DNA from: Phycomyces blakesleeanus NRRL 1555(-)
Lineage: Eukaryota > Mucoromycota > Mucoromycetes > Mucorales > Phycomycetaceae
Length of the DNA: 64,000 nt
Reading direction: 5' to 3'
Assembly (NCBI RefSeq): GCF_001638985.1
Contig: NW_017265174.1
Span: forward strand, 32,890-96,889
The translations under genes and the position numbers were made by a program. Within the stretch, counting starts at the first letter, position 1. Every line of letters starts with the position of its first letter. The notes beneath the pieces were generated by a model. The model worked only from the letters and a program-made list of their open reading frames with translations, was not told the DNA's origin and did no database searches. Positions 11,547 to 22,640 of the stretch are shown here, piece after piece.

Positions 11547-13878
11547 ATGATAAGATCGCGTATTTCGTTTTTTTTTTTTAAAAAAAGAAGTTACCGAGTA
11601 AAGGGAGGGTTTCTCAAGAGAAGCAGGAGAGGAAAGTTAGTTTCCTATTTTGGATGAGATTTATTATCACATTTGGGGCTCACCTGAAAGTACTCACGGA
11701 ATGAGACTACGTAGTGAAAAATCGCCATCAACAGCAGAATAATCTTCCATTTTTAGAAGTATATTTCTCACAAAAAAAAAAGGACAATGCGTTTAACGCC
11801 TGAAACAACATCCCTGCCAGAGAGTAGTTATAAAAGTTTTTTGATCTTCAAATATAAAAAGTATGCTTTGGTTACTATCAGCACTGCCTGCGAGAATGAT
11901 ATTCATTCTTTTGCCCTGTGTAATTTCTCGCTCTTTTTCATGCTCTATAAACTGGTATCTCTTTTATTCAAAGTGTTGTAAAATATTGCACCATTGATAA
12001 AGATCTTATTTTTTTAAATAGTAGAATGTTTGTGTTTTATTCACTACACCTTTATACAGTATTCTACCTTAGGGGTACCGTATTTGCTATAACACCGAAT
12101 CATGATTATCTACACAATAATTATATATATATGTATGTAGGACACTTTGGGCTACGTTCAAATGAAAAAACATTTTGTGCTATTGATATCAGTTTTTTTT
12201 TTACTACGCAGTAAAGCTCCGTGACCATGTTATGTAGTGCCTGATATTCTCCCGTTTCTGGATGAGTTTTCTCTGTATTCTGGCAAACACCATAAGTAAA
12301 AGCTAGCTTATCAAAGCTAGCAACATATATATGTTATAAAATAACAATAAGTTGTTAATTTGCCAGGTTTATTAACAAGAAAAAACCAGTTTTGTTTTGT
12401 AGTCTGTTTCTTATTCAATTGTGATATGTATATCATGTTTTACAAGGGATTTAGAATTCATCACTACATTCAAAAAAAAATGGGATAAGTTGTTAATTTC
12501 TTTATCTTTTTTCTTTCTTTCTTTTTTTTTATTTGCTGGGGACAATAATACTAAATGTAGTAAATTATTAGGATAATTGAATACTTGGATGACCAAATGG
12601 TTAAACAGACATCAATTTCAATTTTTTTTTGTTATTTAATTTAATGGGCTAGTTTGGCAAAAAAATACACTCAAAATATTTATTAGAGGTTATTTTATTA
12701 TCACTAGCCATAATAAATAAAAACATAGTAAAGACCATATTATTACATTTTTTTCTTATTAGATTATTAACTAGCCCTCTACATTATATATAAGACAAAA
12801 AAAATTAAGTTGATATAGTTATTTATTTTTTATTTTTATTTTTTTTTTTTAAAAAAAAAACATATATACTCATATATCAAAGTGCAATATTATATGTGAA
12901 ATCCAACTATTTAATTTTCATTTGCCGACCTTTTTTTTGCTACTTTTGCTACTTTATTTGTAGCATTTAAAAAATGGACAGTTTAGTACGTTTTTTTTCT
13001 AAAGTACGCTTTTATTTCCGAAGTGATAAAATTTTATTTTTTTGATTATACGACATTAGGAGAGACAATATATTGGAACACCGCCGCATTTTTTTTTGTG
13101 GAGGGATTTTTCTAGCCTCACAAAATTGCTACGCTCCTAGGTGTTTTTGAGCACTAAAAAATTCTTAAAACAGCTGAGATCCAAAAATGCCCTACAATCT
13201 ACAAAAAAGACTGGGCATTTGAATAGAGATGGTATTTGAATTTAATTAATTAATTAATTATTATTTTATTTTATTTTTGCTTTATTGTAAATTTTCTATT
13301 AGTTTTTGAAAGCTCCTTATTATCAACTAACTAGTAATTAACCCTCTTATTTTAATCATAATTCCATTTTAATATTAAACCGCATAGTAATAATAATAAT
13401 ATAAAGTACTTCAAGTAAAACACCATGGCATTTTCCATTTATTATTTTTTCTTTTATCTTTTGTGGTTTATCTAGGGTTGTTTTTATTGTTTATTTCATT
13501 TACTAGTATATCTTTATCTAAGGAAGTTCTGTATGCTTGGCTTAGATATCTACCATCGGTAGTAGACAGAATGGTGTATTTAAAAAAAAAAAGATAAAAT
13601 AGAACTACTATCTATTTATTGTCAATGACAAGTAACTGGATAACAAATGTCAAGACAAAAAAAAAGTTGAAAAGAATTAAAGACAGGAAGTCTCTGCACG
13701 TGATATTTACTGAAACTTAGTGACAGAAAACAACCTAGTTTATACATATAATTTTTTTTTCTATTGGCTTATTTTTACATATATACATATCTTCACATAC
13801 GTATATACATATATATACCTTTAATTTAAAATACATACACGTACATATTACTCTCTTATTATTATATATATATTATTA
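11547..13878. other. Divergent intergenic region between TRS23 and the FANCJ-like gene
   Basis: A 2.3-kb AT-rich region with long A/T runs (for example 12840-12860) and short spurious ORFs. It contains an LTR relic (12350-12436). A stretch near 13060-13210 has a less AT-rich composition, with GGAACACCGCCGC, and might be a DNA-transposon remnant, but I could not confirm that. Both flanking genes are transcribed away from it, so it should hold both promoters. Confidence 0.5.
12350..12436 (+). mobile_element. LTR relic (3' end of the LTR family seen at 48 and 53 kb)
   Basis: The sequence matches the last ~90 bp of the LTR at 48000-48288: a GTTTATTA(A/G)CAAGAA block, then a (A/C)CCAGT block, then AGTCTGTT and TCAATTGTGAT, in the same order and spacing with perhaps three-quarters identity. 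No coding region of an element lies beside it. Confidence 0.6.
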
Positions 13879-16800
13879 ATGGTGTCAAGAAATAAAAAGT
13901 TGCCAAACTCATTCGAGATGTGGAAGAAAGAAAAGGAGCGTCAAACCGAATTGACGTTTGAACTAGCAAATCGAAATGAGATTGATCTTGCTCAAATTAT
14001 ACGCAAACAAGCAGAGAAAAAAATCTATACAATGGCTGGAGTAAAGATCGAGTTTCCTTTTCGAGCATGTAAGTAGTAATGGTTGTTTTTTTTTTCATTG
14101 TTGGATCGATTGAATTGATCGATTATGACATCTTTTGTAGACAAATCTCAGATCCAGATGATGTCCATGGTATAATGACGCTTTAAATATTAATTTAACT
14201 CTCTCTTTTTTTTTGTAATAACATTCACATCTTTAAAATATTTATTGAAAAAAAACAAGATTGTCAAAGCCTTGAAAAACCGTGAGAATGCATTACTAGA
14301 GAGTCCAACTGGTATGTATTGCTCATACTTAACATATGTATGAATAATTAGGATATAATTTTTTTGTATATCAAAAATTACTTTTAGGATCTGGAAAATC
14401 GTTGGCAATTTTGTGTGCTGCATTGGGTAAGGAAAAGAAGTGTGGATCTGTCATCAATAGAATACAGTACAATAAAATAAATTGGATTGGTATTACTATT
14501 TTGCTAAATATCGGGAAATACCAAAACTACAGCATGGTTAGACTATGAAAAGAAGAAAGAAAATGACATTCAAGCAGAGAAACAGAAAAAGGCAACAGAA
14601 ATTGCAAAAAAAGTCTGGGAAGATACATTGATGGAAGCTACCAATGTGCCAATTAGCTACGTAGAAATTAATAGAGAAGAGACGGATGATGATTTTCAGC
14701 CGGCAAATATTAGAAGAAAAATAGGAGGAGGTGGATCTTTGCCAATATTAAATCCAGTTGTTAATACGAACGACACTACAACCGCAGTAAATATGAGTGA
14801 ATCGGTACCAAATACAACTGCACCAAAATTGCCCAAAATTTATGTTGGAAGTCGCACGTATGTATATAGCTTATCGAGTATCCAATGCCAGTATAAAATC
14901 CAATTAAATCATAGTAAATAAATAAATAAATAAAATTCTAAATGTATGTGAATTTACACATGCAACACATAGGCACAAACAGCTTGCTCAACTCATTGGC
15001 GAGTTAAAGGGAAATACGTTTTATCGACCAAGTAATCCACAATTCTTTTTCTTTTTTGTTGTTGTCTTTTCTTTTTGGGTGCATATAATCACAAGAGAAT
15101 TGTAGAATTTAATTATATTGATTTTCCTTTAGAGATGTCCATCTTGGGTAGTCGTGACCAGATGTGTAGTAAGGATTGTCTATATATCAACGACAGCAAC
15201 AACAATCTTTAATTTGTTTCTACTGTTATTGTTGCTATCATTATTTTATTATCTGGTTAATCTCAATGAACACAGTCGATAAAAAGGTGTCCAAATCAGC
15301 AACAAAGGCAGATGACTGGTAAAATGCCAAATGATTTATGCTGTATATGATGTATGTATGTATTCATATGTGGTGATATTAATAGTGGTACCCTGCTGGA
15401 TGCACGGCACTGTATTCCAGGTCTTCAAGCTGGAAAATTGATTTCAAATCCAAACATCCAAAGAGGAGGAAGCATGGAGATCTGGGATATAGAAGACATT
15501 GTTCGTCTAGGTTCCCAAACAAGATGTAAGTTTAATAAAGAAAGTCTTTTATATTTTTGCTTTTGCGATAATATTAATATGATGTCGAAATTTGGATCGT
15601 TTTATTATTATTATTAAAATAATAATATCTAGGTTGTCCTTATTATGCGACACGGGGTATGGCTGATTTTGCAGAAATCGTATTTTGCCCTTACAACTAC
15701 CTTATTGATCCCAGTAAGAATTTCTCTAGCTAACTTATAAAAAGAGGGGATATCAAGACTGCGAGTGTATGATCTAATATAATTTTTGGCATACCAATTT
15801 AGTTATTCGAAAGGTTATGCGTATTGACCTAAAGGACGCTATTGTCATTCTCGATGAAGGTAATAACAATACAAAAAAAAGTATATAACTATTAGTAATA
15901 TCATTCACAATTTGATTTTGAATGTTTTGGTCCAATAGCACACAATATAGAAGACTCTTCACGCTCTGCTGGATCGTTTGAAGTGACAGAGGTTGATTTG
16001 GGCATGCTTCAGACTGAGCTTAATCAAGTCATTCGCAATAAACAGCTTCCAGAGGAACACAATTTACTTCTTTATGTAAGTTGTTCTTTTTACATTAATA
16101 TACCTTCCTTTTTTCTTAAAAAAAAAGCAAGCAAGCAAACAAACAAACAAGTTGTGCTTTTTTATATATAATAACCTGGGTCATTTTAGTTTACCGAGAG
16201 CTTATTAGAATGGATCAAAGATCCCTCTAATATGTTTACTATCAAGGAATTTGAACAACACGTTCATCTGTAAGTGTAAATCTACTCATACTACACTAAT
16301 TATTAAGTAACATATATATATATTTAATTCGTTCTGGTAGTTGGTCTGGCAAAGAAATCATTGCAAAGCTAAAGGACATTGGAATCACCAAGAATACATT
16401 CGAGGCTTCACTTACTCCGGCTTACACTGCAATTGCTGCTCTTGCTGAGTCAGTCAGACGTGAAAGAGAGCGCGATGCCAATATCGAATCAAAGAAAGAA
16501 TTAACTGAGAATGAGGATGGTACTCCAAAGGTTCATAATAGAAAATGTCTTAGTAATTACGCACTTCGACTGATTGAAGGTAACCAAAATAATGATAATA
16601 ATAACGAAAGCCTATACTTATAAAATCAATCCCCTCATACACATGCACGTATACATAAAAAAAAAGGAATTTTTATGGTTTTGGGATTCATGTACGAAAG
16701 CAATACCAATTATGAAGATGACTACAGAATGGTACTGATCAAAAAGGTGAATCGTACTGGAGACTCTTCAACAAGTAAGTTTATTTAAATAAATTGGATG

Positions 16801-17168
16801 CTAAAAATCAAACTAAAAACTAAAAACTAAAAAAGGCTCTGAATGGGTTTTCAAACTTGGATTTTGGTAATTAAAGAATAAAAGCAAACTTGCTCCTATG
16901 TATTGGAGAATCGAGAAAGAAAAGGCAAACTTTAATATGTATGTATAATCAGGTGTCTCAATCCTGGTGTTATTTTCAATCAGCTCTCAACCCTTACTCA
17001 CTCGATTGTTTTAACAAGTGGAACACTTTCACCGGTAAGATGTAGTCTCCTTGTAGAGTGCTCTCTATAAGTACTTGACACTAATGAGCTATTATAAATA
17101 TGTGTGTATGTATGTTTTTTTTTAGTTGAACATATTTGCTTCAGAATTGAATTCACCATTGTAAGTAG

Positions 17169-17213
<45 letters not shown>

Positions 17214-19978
17214 TATTGGATCCACTCAAATCACTAAACTGTTTTTATTTTCAAATGTATATATGTGTGTTTAATAGTCCAATTCGACTTGAAGCAAACC
17301 ATGTTATTGAAGAATCCCAGGTGTGGGTACGGGTTATACCAACTGGGTAAGCTTTCTACTATATAGATCTATACCTCTGCTTTTAATTTGTTGATTAATA
17401 ATAATAATAATATGTTTTCTGGTAGACCTAATAATTGTCTTCTTAAAGGAGTATATACTCAGATGGAGAGCTTTAACTACCAAGATGATGTTGGAGAAGG
17501 TAAAAAATTCTGGAGTTTTCTTTTATACAAACTAAATTGTAATGACTTATTTTGTTGGTTTTCTGTACAAAGCATTATGTGGGATTGCAGAAACTGTGCC
17601 TTTTGGTGTATTGTGCTTTGTGCCTTCCTACAGCACATTGAATAAACTAAAAAATCGCTGGACGGTAAGTTTCTCTAATGGCTTTTTACAAAACAACAAC
17701 AAGAATAATACAAGAAGAATAAGAAGAAAAGGTCCATGTTGTCTCATACTTATACTCATTGGATTCTAATTAATGTAGGCGACTGGAATCCTAAAAAGGC
17801 TCGAGAAAAGAAAAAGGATTTTTTATGGTAAGCTTTTATGTGTGTTTGTAGTTTATTGATACACATCTTTCTAACACTAATATTTTACTTTAAATGTCTA
17901 TCTTGTAACAGAACCTTCTGGACAGGCAAAAGCAACTTTTGAAAAAACCTTAAAGGATTATTATGGATACATCAAATCTATTGAAGAAAAAGGTCCTAAT
18001 AAAGGAAAAGATGGTGCCATATACTTTGCGGTAAGATATATACAGTTACTGTTTATTTCTTTTCATTAGGTTAATGAATATCGGAAAATAATGCATTTAA
18101 CCTTGTAAATTTTAATTTATTGTAGGTTTTCCGTGGTAAAGTGAGTGAAGGCATTGATTTTAAAGACAACAATTGTCGAGCTGTTGTCACAATAGGAATT
18201 CCATATCCAAACATGTGAGTGAATAACATATATAAGTCATATGAGTTGATGCTGATAATATTCAATACTTTTTTTTTAAAAAAAAAAAAGTAAAGATATT
18301 CAAGTAAATCTCAAAAAAGCATACAATGACTTGAAGTGGAAACCTGGAGTCGATTCCTTCAAGGGATCACAGTGGTGAGTGAAAAGCTTTTGGTTTTGGT
18401 TTTTGTTTTTATTGATTTTGCTCTTGTGAATTACAGGTATTCAGCACAGGCTTACAGAGGTGAGGCATATATTTGTGTGCATAACTCTTGATGCTAATAA
18501 GCTAAATAAATAAATTAATAGCCATCAATCAGGCCCTAGGTCGATGTATTCGCCACCAAAAGGTAAACTAGGACCAGATACATGTATTGGCACCATATTA
18601 AAATATATAAATCCCTGGATTTCTTTGTTGTATAATAATCACCATTGGTTTTTCAGGATTGGGGTAACTATTCTGGTTTTTGTATTTAACCATAATTACA
18701 AGATCATAAGGTGTGTCTAATATTAATTTTTGTGCTATTTTAGGTGCTATTATTCTACTAGAAGAACGTTTTCGAGAAGAAGAGCATCAAGCTGGACTTT
18801 CAAAATGGGTTGCTAAATCTTGTAAAGTAGAAACATATGGATTCGAGGCAGCAATGAACAGTCTCAGCGAATTCATGATTAACCGAATTGAGATTGACAA
18901 GGCTCTTTCTTCAAAAGAAACAAAAGAACAAGAATTGACATCATCATCAACGGTTGATACTGTAGTTACAAAAGAACTTTCATTACCGCCACCAACAACC
19001 AAAATAACAAAGGATGAAACAGAAAATCATCCTGTAGACCATCGAGAACCAAAATCTGGCGAGCATAAAAACGATCCTATTTTGATTCAAGAAGCCCAAC
19101 CTATTTTAGACTCTGGATTTGATCAAAACAATCCAATAGTTGTAGATAGCAGTATTACTACTACAGAAAACACTTTGAATGAAGACATATCTGTCAAAAA
19201 TCTTGGCAATCTTAATAGTTTGGCCCTGACAGATAAACCACTTGCCAAGATCACAATCCCGACCAAAAGGCTGCGAAATAACGTGCAAAAAAATACATCC
19301 AACCCACAAGATACATACTTAATTGAAACAGAAACGGCTGAAACCACACCTACCCTTGCCGCCAAAACTACTGCCACTACTACTATAACTAAAACTAATG
19401 AACTGACCACAGACATCAGGATACAAGAACAAGAACAAAATTTGCCTAATTGCGCAGATCAATCTAAACCTGAGTCCAGTCCTACTTCTACCTCAGAACA
19501 TAAACTCCAACCAGCTGTACTCGATTGTACGCCACTGGTCAGAGCTCCACAACAAAAGACCGGCATTGTTGCGTGTAGATGGCATGGAGAACACCTGTTT
19601 TCTGACATGAAAAAGGAATTTCTGGTTCAAAAGACATCGACTGATCTCGACTATTTTCTTGAATTAGAATTAGACTTGTCGGTTAAAAACAGGGCTCGGA
19701 AAAAGAGCTGCAAAGTACTACAAGTCTGCTATCCAACTTCTTGGACAATGGAACAAATTCAGATTGCGGTCTTTAACCCATCGGCTCCTGTCATTATGGA
19801 GGAAAATGAAGCCGACGGACTTGTGTACAGAGTTTTTGGAGCCAGGTGCTGTAAAAACTCAATTGGGGCATTGATATACGATACAACCTCTACTTTATCA
19901 AGTAACCGTAGACTTGTTGGAAACTTATTTATCTTACACGACACTGTACAAATATTAGATCCTGAACAATTACTATAA
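13879..19978 (+). CDS. FANCJ/BRIP1-type iron-sulfur DNA helicase (XPD/RAD3 superfamily)
   Basis: An SF2 5'-3' DNA helicase of interstrand-crosslink and G-quadruplex repair. 29 exons: 13879-14068, 14141-14169, 14260-14311, 14388-14426, 14533-14857, 14973-15031, 15133-15168, 15276-15318, 15386-15525, 15633-15713, 15803-15859, 15939-16075, 16190-16269, 16341-16579, 16667-16774, 16836-16866, 16953-17034, 17126-17160, 17278-17346, 17426-17499, 17573-17664, 17779-17827, 17912-18030, 18126-18214, 18291-18374, 18437-18459, 18522-18562, 18657-18663 and 18744-19978. They join in frame to 1214 aa. Motifs: [12 protein letters not shown] (Q-like), Walker A SPTGSGKS (~88-95), Fe-S cysteines at ~243, 258, 267 and 305/306, VILDEAHNIED (DEAH ~349-352), [17 protein letters not shown] and ALGRCIRH (motif VI). 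FANCJ rather than RTEL1, CHL1 or XPD is favoured by the GVKI start and the FCPYNYL and QTLGR-region match. The ~410-aa tail is S/T-rich and ends in an unrecognised ~150-aa module. Confidence 0.92.
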
Positions 19979-20257
19979 CCTTTTGTCTAGACTGTATGTA
20001 TATAAATTATAGACGATTACTAAAATACAATTTAAAAATTTAAAATATATATTTGTATTATATTGATACATTTAACATTTCTTTGTGTGTCTGTGTATGG
20101 GGGCTAGTGGGTATAATTATGAGGTTCAAAGTCAAGCCTTTCATGTTAGTCACTATATAAATTTGTAAAGTGCTACGTTTTAGTGTGTAGCTTACAGTCT
20201 CAAGCAATAGATGTACACCAGTCAATTCAAAGGAGTTCCTTTTTAATAAAATCGGCA

Positions 20258-20400
20258 AAATAGTTTTCTATGTATTCAAAATGAAACACTTTGTTATCAA
20301 AAGCTCTATTTAGTATCTTTCCAGAGAGTGTAATATTGTCCAATAGGAATAAGGCTGCTTTCAAACCAATTCGCATCTAGGTTCTTTTTTTTTGAAGTCA
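20258..20400 (-). mobile_element. Short LINE-like 3' fragment
   Basis: Read on the minus strand, this matches the start of the fragment at 44262-44400 (shared LKAALF peptide, FDN/FDK and FEY positions) at roughly 70% identity by eye. It is short and interrupted, a relic. In both places the fragment points away from an F-box gene. Confidence 0.5.
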
Positions 20401-20409
20401 AAAACAATG

Positions 20410-22640
20410 TGCAACAATTAATTGCTTTCGGAAGACAAGTCCCGACTTTCAAATAAAGAATAAGGTTTGGTGACCAATACTCGGGTTCTACAAGTCACAC
20501 TAAAATCTCATCGTTTCATGTCAAACAATCAATTAGATATCAATTGGTTTGATTGATGGATATTTAATGATACATCTTTCTCTCGTTATCTCTATGCTAC
20601 AATGGCAACAAAATTACCACCCAATATTCTCACATATCTGGCAACACACGTCGATAAAAAAGACAGACTTAACTGTGCTATAGTCTGCAAGCAGTGGACA
20701 GAGCCATTTTTAAACGCTTATTGGGCTCAAGTTTACTTTAGCGGATATATGCTGGACAAACTATGCGACAAATTCGATCTTAAAGAAGTCTATCAATGGA
20801 ATGCACATCGAACGTGGGCTTTGAATATCAGATTGTTTGCAAATGACTTGAAATATATTCCAGTATTGCAGCAAACATATTCCAGAATAAAGTATCTTAA
20901 ATACTCAATATATGACGAAGACATATTCGCTGTAAAAATTGATTGGAGTCTTTGGAAAACATTATCACACCTGGAACTAGATTTTCAGAAAGTAGAGCTC
21001 ACTATAGATGAATTTCTCGAACAATTGTCACCGTTGACTTGCCTTGTTCACCTCACGATTTGCCAATATATTGATAATATAAACAGACCCGATACTTCCC
21101 TTACCGATATGGAATCAATTCACAGCTACTTTCCACACCTACAATATATCAATATAAATACTTTATTTAAACCAATATCCGAAAAAGAGATCGAAACGAT
21201 AAGAAACGTCGAACCAGCACACACTGTTACCAAGATTGTTTTATATTTTCCGTATATTGATCCATCGTGGATATTTTACTTTGCACACAAGTATCCCAAT
21301 CTAGTCACCTGCAATTTAAGGTCACGTGAGCGTAAACCAAGATTCTATCTACCACCTTATGACCAGAAGAAATATCAGATTCAACCTCAATTACTGTTAT
21401 CCAGCAAACAATTCTTTCCTTGTCTACAAACAGCAAACATAATAGTCCACGACAACAATTACTGGTTATTTTATTTATTTTATGACACTCTTCAACGCTG
21501 TAACGTAAAGATCAAGCATGCTACAATTAAGTTTAATGAGAATATGTCAAAGGAAAATGGTTTAAACTCGTGGATCAAATATCTTTCTGAATCAGTGATT
21601 AGCTTGAACATCTATTCCAGCTGTTGCAACCAGTCTATACCTGTAGAAACAAACCCAGTTGTACTTTACAAAAATTTAACTGTATTGAAGATATTAGTTT
21701 GTCCTCGTGTTGACATGGAGATTATTTTGAATTATTGCCCAGTCTTGCGATCATTATATATTACTGATTCAATGATTCATTCTCCCGAATATCCGCTGTC
21801 CATGCACGCACCACACCCGTTACAAAGACTGGAAATTGAAATGGCAAAAACCAGTGTGTCTGTTTTTAAATACATATCTTTCCGTTGTAGACAGCTGAAA
21901 TATATGAAATTAAAAAATATTTTCTATAAGCCTTCTGACATGAATGAAACGGGGCAAATACTTGTGGATATGTCCTTTTCACAACTAAAAGTGTTAAAAA
22001 CAAGCGAATCCGAAATTGATGATCCTGAAGATATTTATGGTATTATTTCTCCTTTTTTTCTACATATTGTCATTGAACAAATTGGGAATGTTGGTACTGA
22101 TCAAGTACAAGCACCTCGATCAAACTGGTACCATCTGTGCGTCGACAAAACAAACAGAAAGAGCAGATTGTTGGCATGGGAACTTGGAAGACGTGACATT
22201 GAATTTTGCCAGCGATACCTTAAAGACTTTAAACGAAGAAAAGGAAGGGAAAAGAAACGAAAGGACATGAAGAGATCTGAATATAATTATAAACTTAAAA
22301 GATTTTGGAAAAGAGATCTTCAACACGGTGTCTTGATATTTCGATTGAAATCTGTTGAAACCTATTTTCTTTACGAAAAAGATGATAGAAACTTTTTCCT
22401 CTATCTAGAACCGGAATCAGAACCGGAATCAGAATGATCTTTGATTTGTACAATAATTCAATAAATAATATGCTTGTAATAAAGTATATAGTTTATAAAG
22501 GTAACAATATATCCATGAAGTACTAGTCAGACTTTCTTTTGACTTATTGTCCTATGTGAAAGTACATGCACTCTGATTAAAGTGTCCTCGATAGTATTTA
22601 ATCAATAGGGCACAATACTCAAATTACATTTTATTATGAG
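20410..22640. repeat. Arm 1 of an inverted segmental duplication (with 41750-44000)
   Basis: The F-box gene and its flanks recur in inverted orientation ~19 kb away. The downstream flank 22440-22630 is nearly identical to the reverse complement of 41760-41945. The upstream flank 20460-20601 is only loosely similar to the other copy. Similarity fades past about 22640. Confidence 0.85.
20602..22437 (+). CDS. F-box protein, copy 1 of an inverted pair
   Basis: An intronless 611-aa protein. The N-terminus (LPPNILTYLATHV, then NCAIVCKQW) is an F-box, the Skp1-binding part of SCF ubiquitin ligases. After this come irregular leucine-rich stretches (for example LSHLELDF, LTVLKILVCP, LRSLYIT, LQRLEIEMA, LKYMKLKNI) typical of fungal F-box/LRR proteins that present substrates. 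A basic Lys/Arg stretch near residues 541-560 (KDFKRRKGREKKRKD) could be a nuclear signal. The tail is a short EPESE repeat. The start is the first ATG, matching copy 2. Against copy 2 (41948-43783) I count 35 substitutions in 611 residues with no gaps. Eighteen fall in the first 120 residues and eight in the last 21. Its substrate is unknown. Confidence 0.85.
   Translation: MATKLPPNILTYLATHVDKKDRLNCAIVCKQWTEPFLNAYWAQVYFSGYMLDKLCDKFDLKEVYQWNAHRTWALNIRLFANDLKYIPVLQQTYSRIKYLKYSIYDEDIFAVKIDWSLWKTLSHLELDFQKVELTIDEFLEQLSPLTCLVHLTICQYIDNINRPDTSLTDMESIHSYFPHLQYININTLFKPISEKEIETIRNVEPAHTVTKIVLYFPYIDPSWIFYFAHKYPNLVTCNLRSRERKPRFYLPPYDQKKYQIQPQLLLSSKQFFPCLQTANIIVHDNNYWLFYLFYDTLQRCNVKIKHATIKFNENMSKENGLNSWIKYLSESVISLNIYSSCCNQSIPVETNPVVLYKNLTVLKILVCPRVDMEIILNYCPVLRSLYITDSMIHSPEYPLSMHAPHPLQRLEIEMAKTSVSVFKYISFRCRQLKYMKLKNIFYKPSDMNETGQILVDMSFSQLKVLKTSESEIDDPEDIYGIISPFFLHIVIEQIGNVGTDQVQAPRSNWYHLCVDKTNRKSRLLAWELGRRDIEFCQRYLKDFKRRKGREKKRKDMKRSEYNYKLKRFWKRDLQHGVLIFRLKSVETYFLYEKDDRNFFLYLEPESEPESE

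Noticed and set aside
11684..11728. Upstream ATG giving MAIFHYVV, resembling the MAIF start of human TRAPPC4
   Set aside because: The genuine family start NKAGG is reached in frame from the ATG at 11546 with no intron, so the upstream similarity is chance.
13060..13210. Possible DNA-transposon end (GGAACACCGCCGC)
   Set aside because: No matching inverted terminal repeat or transposase fragment was found nearby.
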